Shown here one piece after another: positions 32,901-41,677 of a DNA stretch of 64,000 bases; the stretch's first letter is position 1, and each line of letters starts with the position of its first letter. The DNA comes from Actinobacteria bacterium OV450 (GTDB lineage Bacteria; Actinomycetota; Actinomycetes; Streptomycetales; Streptomycetaceae): positions 1 to 64,000 of the forward strand of contig LJCW01000142.1 in NCBI GenBank assembly GCA_001298555.1, in the 5' to 3' direction. A program made the position numbers and the translations under genes. Under the pieces are notes generated by a model. That model saw only the letters and a list, made by a program, of their open reading frames with translations, had not been told where the DNA came from and did no database searches.

Positions 32901-34679
32901 GTGCACATCCTGCTCGCCGCCGGCGCGTTCAACAGTCTCACTCAGCGTGTCCACGCGGAACTCAGGGACCGCGGCCACAGCGTGGCGGTCGAGCTCGTCC
33001 TGCCCGGCACGTCCCTCACCGAAGCCGTGGAGCGCCACCGGCCGGACCTCGTCCTCGCCCCGATGCTGAAGACGGCCATCCCCCGTGAGGTGTACTCCGC
33101 CCACACCTGCCTGATCGTCCACCCCGGGCCGGTCGGCGACCGCGGCCCCTCCTCGCTCGACTGGGCCCTCACCGAGAACGCGACCCGCTGGGGCGTCACC
33201 GTCCTCCAGGCCGGCGAGGAGATGGACGCGGGCGACGTCTGGGCCACCGCCGACTGCCCGCTGCCGCCCGTCGCAAAGAGCGACGCCTACCGCGGCGAGA
33301 TCGCCGACGCCGCCCTGTCGGCGGTGCTGACGGCCGTCGACCGCTTCGCCTCGGGCCCCTACGCGCCCCAGCAGCAGCGAACCGGGCGCCCCCGCCCCTA
33401 CCTGCGCCAGGAACTGCGCCGGATCGACTGGGAACACGACTCCACCGAGCGCGTCGTCCGCGCGCTGCGCGCCGCCGACTCACAGCCCGGCGTACTGGAC
33501 GAACTGCTCGGCGCCCCGTGGTTCCTGCACGGCGGCCACCCCGAGGACGCACTGCGCGGACGCCCCGGCGAACTGCTCGCCACCCGGGCCGGCGCCATCT
33601 GCCGGGCGACCACCGACGGGGCCGTCTGGATCCCCGAGCTGCGGGCCCGGCGCACTCCGGGCGAACCGGCCCCCGTCAAACTCCCCGCCACCCTGGCCCT
33701 CGGCGACCGGCTGCCGCCGCTTCCCGAGCTGCCCGCTCCGCCGTATGACGCCGGCGCCGGCGAGGGCCCGCGCACCTGGTCCGACATCATCTACCGGGAG
33801 CGCGGCGGCGCCGGCTTCCTCACGTTCTCCTTCCCCGGCGGCGCGATGAGCACCGACCACTGCCGGCGCCTGCTCGCGGCGTACCGGGAGGCCTGCACCC
33901 GCCCCGTCTCCCTCCTCGTCCTCGGCGGCGGCCGCGACTTCTTCTCCAACGGCATCCACCTGGGCGTCATCGAGGCGTCCGCCGATCCGGCCGAGGAGTC
34001 CTGGGCCAACATCAACGCCATGGACGACCTGGTGGAGGCCGTGCTGACCACCACCGACCGGTTCGTCGTGGCCGCGCTCGGCGGCAACGCCGCCGCCGGC
34101 GGAGCCATGCTCGCCCTCGCCGCCGACGAGGTCTGGTGCCGCACCGGCGTCGTGCTCAACCCGCACTACCGGCTGATGGGCCTGTACGGATCCGAGTACT
34201 GGACGTACACGCTGCCGCGCCGGACCGGGACCGGCGTCGCGGAGCGCCTGACCGCCGACGCCCTGCCGATCAGCGCCGAATCCGCCCGGCGGCTCGGGCT
34301 CGTCGACCGCACCATCGACTGCGGCCCGCAGGCCTTCGCGGACGAGACCGCCCGGCTCGCCGTCCGCGTGGCGGACTCGCCGGCCGTCCGGTCCCGGATC
34401 GCGGGCAAGAAGGCCCGCCGCGACGCGGACGAGAGCGTGAGGCCGCTCGCCGCCTACCGCGAGGCGGAGCTCGCCCGCATGCGCGAGACCTTCCTCGACC
34501 CGCAGGCCCCGTACCACGCCCTGCGCCGCGCCTTCGTACGCAAGGAGCCACCGGAGCGCACCCCCGCCCACCTGGCGCGGACCGTTGCCGGACGGCGCAC
34601 CGCGCCGCTGCCCGTGCGGCGGCCCGGGATCACTGGACCGGCCGAACAAGACAGGGCGCCGGGCCCGGCCGGCTGCTAG
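32901..34679 (+). CDS. hypX: HypX, formyl-dependent CO-ligand synthase of hydrogenase maturation
   Basis: The 592-aa product fuses a formyltransferase-like N-terminus (about 1-250; VELVLPGTSLTEAVERHRPD, HPGPVGDRGPSSLDWAL, GVTVLQAGEEMDAGDVW) to an enoyl-CoA-hydratase/crotonase-like C-terminus (about 290-530; GGGRDFFSNGIHL, ALGGNAAAGGAMLALAADEVW). That fusion is HypX, which makes the active-site CO from N10-formyl-tetrahydrofolate through formyl-CoA in aerobic [NiFe]-hydrogenase producers. The GTG at 32901 follows GGGAGA. A TTG 12 nt upstream overlaps that site. It sits directly before the structural genes, which agrees with assembly in air. Confidence 0.92.
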   Translation: MHILLAAGAFNSLTQRVHAELRDRGHSVAVELVLPGTSLTEAVERHRPDLVLAPMLKTAIPREVYSAHTCLIVHPGPVGDRGPSSLDWALTENATRWGVTVLQAGEEMDAGDVWATADCPLPPVAKSDAYRGEIADAALSAVLTAVDRFASGPYAPQQQRTGRPRPYLRQELRRIDWEHDSTERVVRALRAADSQPGVLDELLGAPWFLHGGHPEDALRGRPGELLATRAGAICRATTDGAVWIPELRARRTPGEPAPVKLPATLALGDRLPPLPELPAPPYDAGAGEGPRTWSDIIYRERGGAGFLTFSFPGGAMSTDHCRRLLAAYREACTRPVSLLVLGGGRDFFSNGIHLGVIEASADPAEESWANINAMDDLVEAVLTTTDRFVVAALGGNAAAGGAMLALAADEVWCRTGVVLNPHYRLMGLYGSEYWTYTLPRRTGTGVAERLTADALPISAESARRLGLVDRTIDCGPQAFADETARLAVRVADSPAVRSRIAGKKARRDADESVRPLAAYREAELARMRETFLDPQAPYHALRRAFVRKEPPERTPAHLARTVAGRRTAPLPVRRPGITGPAEQDRAPGPAGC

Positions 34680-34777
34680 CAAGAAGGGTGAGGCCGGCGC
34701 GGGGCACCTGCCCGTCCGCCGTCCCCGTCCCCAGCCCCACCCACCCCCCCCGCATCCCTCCCCAAGGAGCGATCCTC

Positions 34778-35836
34778 ATGGATGCAGCAACGCCGAGCAC
34801 GGCAGTAGAGGACCCCCCGATCCACATCCTCTGGATCAACGCCGGACTGAGCTGCGACGGCGACTCGGTGTCCCTCACGGCAGCGATGCAGCCCAGCATC
34901 GAGGAGATCGTCATGGGCGTCCTCCCGGGACTGCCCAAGATCGCCGTGCACTGGCCGCTGATCGACTTCGAGTGCGGACCGGTCGGCGGCGCCGACACGT
35001 TCATCGAGTGGTTCTTCAAGGGGGAGCGCGGGGAGATCGACCCCTTCGTGCTCGTCGTCGAAGGCTCGATCCCCAACGAGAAGATCAAGCCCGAGGGCTA
35101 CTGGTGCGGCTTCGGCGACGATCCGCAGACCGGCCAGCCGATCACCACCAGCGAGTGGATCGACCGTCTCGCGCCCAAGGCCCTCGCCGTGGTCGCGATC
35201 GGCACCTGCGCCACCTACGGCGGCATCCACGCGATGGAGGGCAACCCCACCGGCGCCATGGGCGTGCCCGACTACCTGGGCTGGGACTGGAAGTCGCACG
35301 CCGGCATCCCGATCGTCTGCGTCCCCGGCTGCCCGATCCAGCCGGACAACTTCTCGGAGACCCTCACCTACCTGCTGTACCAGGCAGCGGGCTCCGCCCC
35401 GATGATCCCGCTGGACGACAAGCTGCGCCCGACCTGGCTGTTCGGCGCCACCGTCCACGAGGGGTGCGACCGGGCCGGCTACTACGAGCAGGGCGAGTTC
35501 GCCGACACCTACGACTCGCCCAAGTGCCTCGTCAAGCTCGGCTGCTGGGGCCCCGTCGTCAAGTGCAACGTCCCCAAGCGCGGCTGGATGAACGGCATCG
35601 GCGGCTGCCCCAACGTCGGCGGCATCTGCATCGCCTGCACGATGCCGGGCTTCCCCGACAAGTTCATGCCCTTCATGGACGAACCTCCGGGCGCGAAGGT
35701 GTCCGTCGGCGCCAGCGGCGTCTACGGCGCGGTGATCCGCAAGCTCCGGGCGATCACGGAGCACACCGTGGACCAGGAGCCCAAGTGGCGCCGGCCGGGC
35801 GGGCAGCTGACCACCGGCTACCGCAAGCCCTGGTGA
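34778..35836 (+). CDS. hhyS: [NiFe]-hydrogenase small subunit, group 1h (actinobacterial high-affinity type)
   Basis: The 352-aa iron-sulfur subunit begins its domain with WINAGLSCDGDSVSLT. The usual proximal-cluster C-x-x-C is C-x-x-D here (Cys26, Asp29), a hallmark of actinobacterial-type enzymes whose proximal [4Fe-4S] cluster has three Cys and one Asp. Further ligands lie in GTCATYGG, VPGCPIQP and a Cys-rich C-terminal half (CLVKLGCWGPVVKC, GGCPNVGGICIACTMPGF). No Tat signal is present, so the enzyme is not exported. AAGGAG precedes the ATG. These enzymes oxidise H2 at atmospheric levels to sustain dormant cells and spores. Confidence 0.95.
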   Translation: MDAATPSTAVEDPPIHILWINAGLSCDGDSVSLTAAMQPSIEEIVMGVLPGLPKIAVHWPLIDFECGPVGGADTFIEWFFKGERGEIDPFVLVVEGSIPNEKIKPEGYWCGFGDDPQTGQPITTSEWIDRLAPKALAVVAIGTCATYGGIHAMEGNPTGAMGVPDYLGWDWKSHAGIPIVCVPGCPIQPDNFSETLTYLLYQAAGSAPMIPLDDKLRPTWLFGATVHEGCDRAGYYEQGEFADTYDSPKCLVKLGCWGPVVKCNVPKRGWMNGIGGCPNVGGICIACTMPGFPDKFMPFMDEPPGAKVSVGASGVYGAVIRKLRAITEHTVDQEPKWRRPGGQLTTGYRKPW

Positions 35837-35927
35837 CCGCGCCCGCACCCCCGCGCCCCTCCCGCCCCACCGCTGCGCCTCCAAACACCTCCAGCTCCCG
35901 GCTCCCAGAAGGGTCACGGCAGACAAG

Positions 35928-37712
35928 ATGACACCGAAGACGAAGGCGGCCGGCGACGGCAGCGGCCTGGTGGAGATGGCCTGGGATCCGATCACCCGGA
36001 TCGTGGGCAGTCTCGGCATCCACACGAAGATCGACTTCAAGCAGAAGAAGGTGGCGGAGTGCTACAGCACCTCGTCCGTCTTCCGCGGCTACAGCGTCTT
36101 CATGCGCGGCAAGGACCCCCGCGACGCGCACTTCATCACCAGCCGCATCTGCGGCATCTGCGGTGACAACCACGCCACCTGCTCCGTGTACGCGCAGAAC
36201 ATGGCCTACGGGGTGAAGCCGCCCCACCTCGCCGAGTGGATCATCAACCTCGGCGAGTCGGCGGAGTACATGTTCGACCACAACATCTTCCAGGAGAACC
36301 TGGTCGGGGTCGACTACTGCGAGAAGATGGTCCGCGAGACCAACCCCGGCGTCCTCGAACTCGCCGAGCGCACCGAGGCCCCGCACGCCGCAGAGCACGG
36401 CTACCGCACCATCGCCGACATCATGCGCTCCCTCAACCCCATCGAGGGCGAGTTCTACCGCGAGGCCCTCCAGGTCAGCCGGTACACGCGCGAGATGTTC
36501 TGTCTGATGGAGGGGCGCCACGTGCACCCCTCCACCCTCTACCCGGGCGGCGTCGGCACCATCGCCTCCGTCCAGCTCTTCACGGACTACATGAGCCGCC
36601 TCATGCGGTACTGCGAGTTCATGAAGCGCGTCGTCCCGCTCCACGACGACCTCTTCGACTTCTTCTACGAGGCCCTGCCCGGGTACGAGGAGGTGGGCCG
36701 CCGGCGCGTCCTGCTGGGCTGTTGGGGCGCGCTCAACGACCCCGAGTACTGCGACTTCACGTACGCCAACATGACCGACTGGGGACGGAAGATGTTCGTC
36801 ACCCCGGGCGTGGTGGTGGACGGCAAGCTGGTCACCAACGACCTCACCGAGATCAACCTCGGCATCCGCATCATGCTCGGCAGCTCGTACTACGACGACT
36901 GGCAGGGCCAGGAGAAGTTCGTCACCCACGACCCGCTCGGCAACCCGGTCGACGCCCGCCACCCGTGGAACCAGCACACCATCCCGGCCCCGCAGAAGCG
37001 GAACTTCGACGACAAGTACAGCTGGGTGATGTCCCCGCGCTGGTTCGACGGCAAGGACCACCTCGCCCTCGACACCGGCGGCGGCCCCATCGCCCGTCTG
37101 TGGTCGACCGCCCTGTCGGGGCTCGTCCACACCGACTACGTCCAGGCCACCGGCCACAGCGTGGTCATCACCCTGCCGCGCACGATGACCAAGCCCGAGA
37201 CCCGCTTCGAGTGGAAGATCCCGAAGTGGAGCAACGCGCTGGAGCGCAACCGCGCCCGCACGTACTTCCAGGCGTACGCGGCGGCCATCGCGCTGCACTG
37301 CGCCGAGAAGGGCCTGGCCGAGGTGCGCGCCGGCCGCACCCAGACCTGGGAGAAGTTCGAGGTCCCGGACGAGTCCATCGGCGTCGGCTTCACCGAGGCC
37401 GTCCGCGGCGTGCTCTCGCACCACATGGTCATCCGCGACGGCAAGATCGCCAACTACCACCCGTACCCGCCGACCCCGTGGAACGCCAGCACCCGCGACA
37501 CCTTCGGCACCCCCGGACCGTACGAGGACGCCGTCCAGAACACCCCGATCTTCGAGGAGAACTCCCCGGAGAACTTCAAGGGCATCGACATCATGCGCGC
37601 CGTGCGCAGCTTCGACCCCTGCCTGCCGTGCGGCGTGCACATGTACGTCGGCGGCGGCAAGACGGTCAAGCAGATGCACGTGCCCACCGGCCTGAGCGGA
37701 CTGGGCGGATGA
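35928..37712 (+). CDS. hhyL: [NiFe]-hydrogenase large subunit, group 1h
   Basis: The 594-aa catalytic subunit has the nickel-binding L1 motif RICGICGDNH (Cys75, Cys78) and the L2 motif DPCLPCGVH (Cys565, Cys568). A 23-residue tail follows His571 and should be removed by the maturation protease encoded downstream once nickel is in place. It lies 91 bp after the small subunit gene, and its TGA overlaps the ATG of the NifU-like gene. It binds H2 at the Ni-Fe(CN)2CO centre and passes electrons to the small subunit clusters. The length and motifs match actinobacterial HhyL. Confidence 0.95.
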   Translation: MTPKTKAAGDGSGLVEMAWDPITRIVGSLGIHTKIDFKQKKVAECYSTSSVFRGYSVFMRGKDPRDAHFITSRICGICGDNHATCSVYAQNMAYGVKPPHLAEWIINLGESAEYMFDHNIFQENLVGVDYCEKMVRETNPGVLELAERTEAPHAAEHGYRTIADIMRSLNPIEGEFYREALQVSRYTREMFCLMEGRHVHPSTLYPGGVGTIASVQLFTDYMSRLMRYCEFMKRVVPLHDDLFDFFYEALPGYEEVGRRRVLLGCWGALNDPEYCDFTYANMTDWGRKMFVTPGVVVDGKLVTNDLTEINLGIRIMLGSSYYDDWQGQEKFVTHDPLGNPVDARHPWNQHTIPAPQKRNFDDKYSWVMSPRWFDGKDHLALDTGGGPIARLWSTALSGLVHTDYVQATGHSVVITLPRTMTKPETRFEWKIPKWSNALERNRARTYFQAYAAAIALHCAEKGLAEVRAGRTQTWEKFEVPDESIGVGFTEAVRGVLSHHMVIRDGKIANYHPYPPTPWNASTRDTFGTPGPYEDAVQNTPIFEENSPENFKGIDIMRAVRSFDPCLPCGVHMYVGGGKTVKQMHVPTGLSGLGG

Positions 37713-38219
37713 GCGCCGCTGTGACCGACGCCCGCGAGGCGGGCCGGCGGGTGGACGAGGTCCTCGACCGCCTCGCCGCCCGCGGCGACCGCGAGGCCTG
37801 CGCCGCCGCCGAGGAACTCGTGCGCGTGCTCATGGACTTCTACGGCGCCGGGCTCGCCCGGATCGTGGAGCGGCTCGGCGTGGAGCGCCTCTGCGGGCTC
37901 CTGGACGACGAGCTCGTCGCGAGCCTGCTCGCCCTGCACGACCTGCACCCCGAGGACGTCCACACCCGGATCGCCCGCGCCCTGGACACCGTACGGGACC
38001 CCGTGGAGCTCATCGGCTTCGACGCGGCCACCGGCGTCCTGCGCCTGCGGTCCGCGCCCGGCGGGGGCTGCGGCTGCGGTTCCGCCGACGGCGCCGTCCC
38101 GCATAGCGTGGAGGACGCCCTGGCCTGCTTCGCGCCCGAGGTGACCGCGATCGAACTCGAACCGGCCGAACCGCCCCTGCCCCTGCTCCAGATCGGCACC
38201 CGCCCGCAGGCCCCGGCGC
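37709..38219 (+). CDS. NifU-like iron-sulfur scaffold domain protein (no in-frame stop before DUF5947)
   Basis: The ATG at 37709 overlaps the large-subunit stop (ATGA). About 170 residues read as a NifU C-terminal-type domain: VLMDFYGAGLARIVERLG, DLHPEDVHTRIARALDTVR, LRLRSAPGGGCGCGSADG and EVTAIELEPAEPPLPLLQIGTRP. The cluster-binding motif is CGC rather than CxxC. The frame has no stop after this point. It runs out of homology near 38215 and stays open through the whole DUF5947 region into the DUF6084 gene, which shares its frame. The end given here is where homology stops, not a codon. It may supply Fe-S clusters to the small subunit. Confidence 0.75.
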
Positions 38220-38240
38220 GAGTGCTGCGAACTGTGCGGG

Positions 38241-38801
38241 GTGGGCGTCGCCGAGGACGGCCACCGCCACCTCGTGGAGCTCGACCAGCGCGCGCTGGTC
38301 TGCGCCTGCACCGCCTGCGCCCTCCTCTTCGACCGGCCCGGCGCCACCACCGGGCGCTACCGCGCCGTCCCCGACCGCTACCTCGCCGACCCGGAACACC
38401 GGCTCGACGACGGCGCGTGGGAACAGCTCCAGATCCCGGTCGGCGTCGCCTTCTTCTTCCGCAACGCCGCCCTCGACCGCCTCGTCGCGCTCTACCCGAG
38501 CCCGGCCGGCGCCACCGAGAGCGAACTGGACCCGGCCACCTGGCAGGACGTACTCGGCGGCGGCGCACTCGCGGCCCTGCTCGAACCCGACGTGGAGGCA
38601 CTGCTGCTGCGCCGGACCGAGGGCCGCACCGAGTGCTACCTCGTGCCCATCGACATCTGCTACGAACTGGTGGGCCGCATGCGGCTGCTGTGGCAGGGAT
38701 TCGACGGTGGGGCCGAGGCGCGCGCCGCGCTGAACGCCTTCTTCGCCCAGGTGGAACTGCGGGCCAAGGCACCGGCCGCGGCGGGGGAGGCCCGGCCGTG
38801 A
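38241..38801 (+). CDS. DUF5947 family protein; N-terminus appears frameshifted into the NifU frame
   Basis: The product shows the DUF5947 pattern, starting with RRECCELCGVGVAEDGHRHL upstream of any start codon, then ALVCACTACALLFDRPG and IPVGVAFFFRNAALDRLVALYPSPAG. The CELC motif is encoded at 38226-38237, before the first possible GTG (38241). A stop (TGA 38142-38144) closes this frame upstream, and no ATG or GTG lies between. A one-base shift near 38205-38220 would join NifU ...IGTRPQAP directly to RRECCELCG. So either a fused gene has lost frame, or there is a sequencing error or recoding. The stop overlaps the GTG of DUF6084. The Cys pairs suggest metal binding; the role in hydrogenase maturation is unknown. 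Confidence 0.72.
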   Translation: MGVAEDGHRHLVELDQRALVCACTACALLFDRPGATTGRYRAVPDRYLADPEHRLDDGAWEQLQIPVGVAFFFRNAALDRLVALYPSPAGATESELDPATWQDVLGGGALAALLEPDVEALLLRRTEGRTECYLVPIDICYELVGRMRLLWQGFDGGAEARAALNAFFAQVELRAKAPAAAGEARP

Positions 38802-39514
38802 CCGACTTCACCTTCGCCTGCACCGGAGTGCGCGCCGACCCGTACGCGGCCGGACCCACCCTGGTCTTCCGGCTGCGCATCACCGCCACCGGGGCCGACC
38901 CCGGCGAAGCGGCCCGCGTCCACGCCCTCTCACTGCGCTGCCAGATCCGCATCGAGCCGGCCCGCCGCGGCTACGGCACCGGCGAAGCCGCTGCGCTCCA
39001 CGACCTGTTCGGCGAGCGGGCCCGCTGGGGGACCACTCTCCAGCCCCTGCAGTTCGCCCAGGTCTCGGTGATGGTCCCCAGCTTCACCGGGGAGACCGAG
39101 ACGGACGTCGTCGTGCCCTGCACGTACGACATGGACATCGCCTCCGGCCGCTACCTCAGCGCCCTGGAGGACGGCGAGGCACCGCTGCTGATGCTCTTCT
39201 CCGGCACGGCCTTCACCGGCGCCGGGGGCTTCCGGGTGGAACCCGTCCCCTGGGACCGGGAGGCCCCGTTCCGGATGCCCGCCGAGGTGTGGCGGGAGAT
39301 GGTCGAGCAGCACTTCCCGGGCTGCGGCTGGCTGCGGCTGCCCCGCGACACCATGGCGGACCTGCTCGCCTACCGCTCCCGCCACGCCCTCGCCTCCTGG
39401 GAGGCGACCGTACGGGCCCTGCTGGACGAGGCGGCGGCCGCCCAGCCATCGGCCGGGGACCCCGCCTGGTCCGGCGCCGTACTGCCGCGGTCCGTCGAGA
39501 GGACGGCGCCATGA
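38798..39514 (+). CDS. DUF6084 family protein of the hydrogenase locus
   Basis: The 238-aa product starts at a GTG overlapping the DUF5947 stop. It is predicted to be beta-rich (FTFACTGVRADPYAAGPTLVFRLRI, LSLRCQIRIEPARRGYG, LQFAQVSVMVPSFTGETETDVVVPCTYDMDIAS, then PLLMLFSGTAFTGAGGFRVEPVPWDREAPFRMPAEVWREM). It has no membrane segment or cofactor motif. Proteins of this family occur in actinobacterial group 1h hydrogenase loci and have no assigned biochemistry. The next ATG overlaps its stop. Confidence 0.8.
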   Translation: MTDFTFACTGVRADPYAAGPTLVFRLRITATGADPGEAARVHALSLRCQIRIEPARRGYGTGEAAALHDLFGERARWGTTLQPLQFAQVSVMVPSFTGETETDVVVPCTYDMDIASGRYLSALEDGEAPLLMLFSGTAFTGAGGFRVEPVPWDREAPFRMPAEVWREMVEQHFPGCGWLRLPRDTMADLLAYRSRHALASWEATVRALLDEAAAAQPSAGDPAWSGAVLPRSVERTAP

Positions 39515-40950
39515 CGGCCACTGCCCCGCCCGGAACCCGGTTCGCCGTCGCCCGTCAGGTCGCCGACGCCGTCCTCTTCGAGGGGTACGTCCTCTACCCG
39601 TACCGGGCGTCGGCGGCGAAGAACCGGCTCCGCTGGCAGTTCGGCGTGCTGGTGCCACCTGCCTGGGGCCCCGCGCACGGCGAACACTCCCTCCAGCAGA
39701 CCGAACTGGTGATGGAGCCCCGCGGCGCCGCCACCCTGGCCGTCGAGCTGCGCTTCCTGCACGCCCAGCGGCGTACGGTCGAAGAGGCCCGCCCGGACGG
39801 TTCGTTCGCCCCCGTACCCGAACTGCACCTGCCCGACCGGGTCCTCGTCCCCTGGGACGAGGGCACCGAGGAGCGGGTGGAGATGACCGTCCCCGTCGCC
39901 GAGCTGGAGGCGGGCGAGGTCAGCCTGCCCTTCGTACGGCCGGCCCGCGAGGAGACCGAGCCGGTGCGCGGCGCCGACGGCCGGGAGGCTGGCCGGCTGG
40001 TCCGGCGCACCGAACGGGCCGACGGCGTGCTGCGGCTGCGCGCAGAACAACTGGACGTCCCCTACCGGGCGTTCAAGCTCACCGCGGTGGTCGAGAACAC
40101 GAGCGGCTGGACCCCGCAGGGCGACGGAGCCGACGGGCCGGGCGGAGCCGACCGGGAGGCGGCCCTGCCGCGCTCCCTGGTCGCGGCCCACCTCCTGCTG
40201 GGCCTCAGCGCCGGCTCCTTCCTCTCGATGACCGATCCGCCCGAATGGGCCAGGGCCTCGGTCGCGGCCTGCACCAACCTGCACACCTGGCCCGTGCTCG
40301 CCGGTGAACCGGGCAGCTCCGACGTGGTCCTGTCCTCGCCGATCATCCTGGAGGACCACCCCGGCATCGCCCCCGAGAGCATCGGGGCCATGTACGACGC
40401 CACGGAGATCGACGAGATCCTCGCCCTGCGCACGGCGGCCCTGACCGACCGGGAGAAGCGGGAGGCCCGCGGCACCGACGCCCGCGCCGCCGCCGTGATC
40501 GACCTGGCCGACACCATGCCCCCCGAGGTGCTGGAGCGCCTGCACGGCGCCGTCCGGGCGCTGCGCGAGATCACCGGCCCCGGGGCGCCCGCCCCGGACC
40601 GGGTCACCGAACTCTTCGAGGAAGACGCAGTGTTCAAGCCGGAGACCCCCTGGTGGGATCCGGCGCACGCCGACCCGGCCGACCCGGCCCGCGACCGCAT
40701 CCTGATCGACGGGACCTCCGTGGGCCCCGGCAGCCGGGTGCTCCTGCGCCCGGGCCTGCGGCGCACCGACGCCCAGGACCTGTTCCTCCAGGGCCGCGCC
40801 GCCCAGGTCGAGGCGGTGCTCCACGACGTCGACGGGGGAGTGCACCTCGCCGTCACGGTCGAAGGGGACCCGGGCGCCGACATCCGGCGCGAACAGGGCC
40901 GGTTCCTGTACTTCCAGCCCGACGAGGTCGCCCCGCTGGAGGACCCGTGA
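39511..40950 (+). CDS. conserved hydrogenase-locus protein of unknown function
   Basis: The 479-aa product starts at an ATG overlapping the DUF6084 stop (ATGA) and ends overlapping the protease GTG. It has no recognised domain. Visible features are FEGYVLYPYRASAAKNRLRWQFGVLVPPAWG near the N-terminus, a central HLLLGLSAGSFLSMTDPPEWARASVAAC segment, SSPIILEDHPGIAPESIGAMYDATEIDEIL, and a C-terminal part ending YFQPDEVAPLEDP. It looks soluble. Being locked between DUF6084 and the protease by overlaps, it is probably needed for assembly or folding of the hydrogenase. Confidence 0.78.
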   Translation: MTATAPPGTRFAVARQVADAVLFEGYVLYPYRASAAKNRLRWQFGVLVPPAWGPAHGEHSLQQTELVMEPRGAATLAVELRFLHAQRRTVEEARPDGSFAPVPELHLPDRVLVPWDEGTEERVEMTVPVAELEAGEVSLPFVRPAREETEPVRGADGREAGRLVRRTERADGVLRLRAEQLDVPYRAFKLTAVVENTSGWTPQGDGADGPGGADREAALPRSLVAAHLLLGLSAGSFLSMTDPPEWARASVAACTNLHTWPVLAGEPGSSDVVLSSPIILEDHPGIAPESIGAMYDATEIDEILALRTAALTDREKREARGTDARAAAVIDLADTMPPEVLERLHGAVRALREITGPGAPAPDRVTELFEEDAVFKPETPWWDPAHADPADPARDRILIDGTSVGPGSRVLLRPGLRRTDAQDLFLQGRAAQVEAVLHDVDGGVHLAVTVEGDPGADIRREQGRFLYFQPDEVAPLEDP

Positions 40951-41477
40951 GCGGCCGCACCCTGATCGCCGGCATCGGCAACGTCTTCCTCGGCGACGAC
41001 GGCTTCGGCGTCGAGACCGTCCGCAGGCTCTCCGAGCCCGGACACGGGCTGCCGGACCACGTCGAGGTGGTGGACATCGGCGTGCGCGGTGTCCACCTCG
41101 CCTACCAGCTCCTCGACGGCTACGACACGCTCGTCCTGGTGGACGCCACCGCCCGGGGCGCAGCCCCCGGCACCCTGTACCTGATCGACGCAGCCGAACC
41201 CGGATCGATCGCCCCGCAGAGCCCCGTCCTCGACGGGCACCAGATGTCCCCCGACGCGGTGCTGGCCCTGCTGGACACCCTGTGCGCCGGAACCGGCGGC
41301 ACGCCGCCCCGGCGGATCCTGGTCGTCGGCTGCGAACCCGGCTGTCTGGAGGAGGGCATCGGCCTGAGCGAGCCGGTGGCCGCAGCGGTCCCGCAGGCCG
41401 TACGGATGGTCCTGGACCTGGTCCGCCGGCCTGACGGGGAACTGCTCGACGAAGAACGCAACGCCGCCGCCAACTGA
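40947..41477 (+). CDS. hydrogenase maturation protease (HyaD/HupD family)
   Basis: The 176-aa endopeptidase begins with the family signature IAGIGNVFLGDDGFG, whose Asp is a nickel ligand, followed by VVDIGVRGVHLAYQLLDGYD and the LDGHQMSPD segment with the conserved His. It recognises nickel in the premature large subunit and cuts after the L2 His, here expected to release 23 residues. The GTG start overlaps the preceding stop. It belongs to the overlapping run and precedes the DUF6893 peptide gene by 11 bp. Confidence 0.92.
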   Translation: MSGRTLIAGIGNVFLGDDGFGVETVRRLSEPGHGLPDHVEVVDIGVRGVHLAYQLLDGYDTLVLVDATARGAAPGTLYLIDAAEPGSIAPQSPVLDGHQMSPDAVLALLDTLCAGTGGTPPRRILVVGCEPGCLEEGIGLSEPVAAAVPQAVRMVLDLVRRPDGELLDEERNAAAN

Positions 41478-41488
41478 GGAGAACCCCC

Positions 41489-41593
41489 ATGAAGAAGGCC
41501 ATCATCTGCGGAGCGTCCGCCGCCGTCGTCGTGTGCGCGCTGGGCATGCTGCTCCCCGACCTCCAGCGCTACCTGAGGATCCGCCGCATGTGA
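41489..41593 (+). CDS. DUF6893 family 34-aa membrane peptide
   Basis: A tiny gene with a good ribosome site (GAGGAGA ending 7-8 nt before the ATG). The product starts with MKKAIICGASAAVVVCALGM, a hydrophobic helix of about 18 residues, and ends with a basic LQRYLRIRRM tail, so it is a single-pass membrane peptide with a cationic end. DUF6893 peptides sit at this position, between the protease and hypA, in Streptomyces hydrogenase loci. It may anchor the hydrogenase or an assembly factor to the membrane, since the enzyme subunits have no membrane anchor of their own; that is inference. Confidence 0.85.
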   Translation: MKKAIICGASAAVVVCALGMLLPDLQRYLRIRRM

Positions 41594-41677
41594 CCGCGGC
41601 CCCGGGCCCCGTGGCCGTGGCCCGTGGCGGCCCTGGCCCGTGGCCCGGGACCTGCGAACCTGTGACCCGCGACCGCC

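Noticed and set aside
33785..34540. Separate enoyl-CoA hydratase gene
   Set aside because: The crotonase-like segment is continuous in frame with the formyltransferase domain, the known HypX fusion, without an internal stop or start signal.
36236..39514. 1092-residue plus-strand frame across the hydrogenase genes
   Set aside because: The first half is out of frame with the large subunit and meaningless. Only the NifU (from 37709) and DUF6084 (from 38798) segments are real; the middle is off frame from DUF5947.
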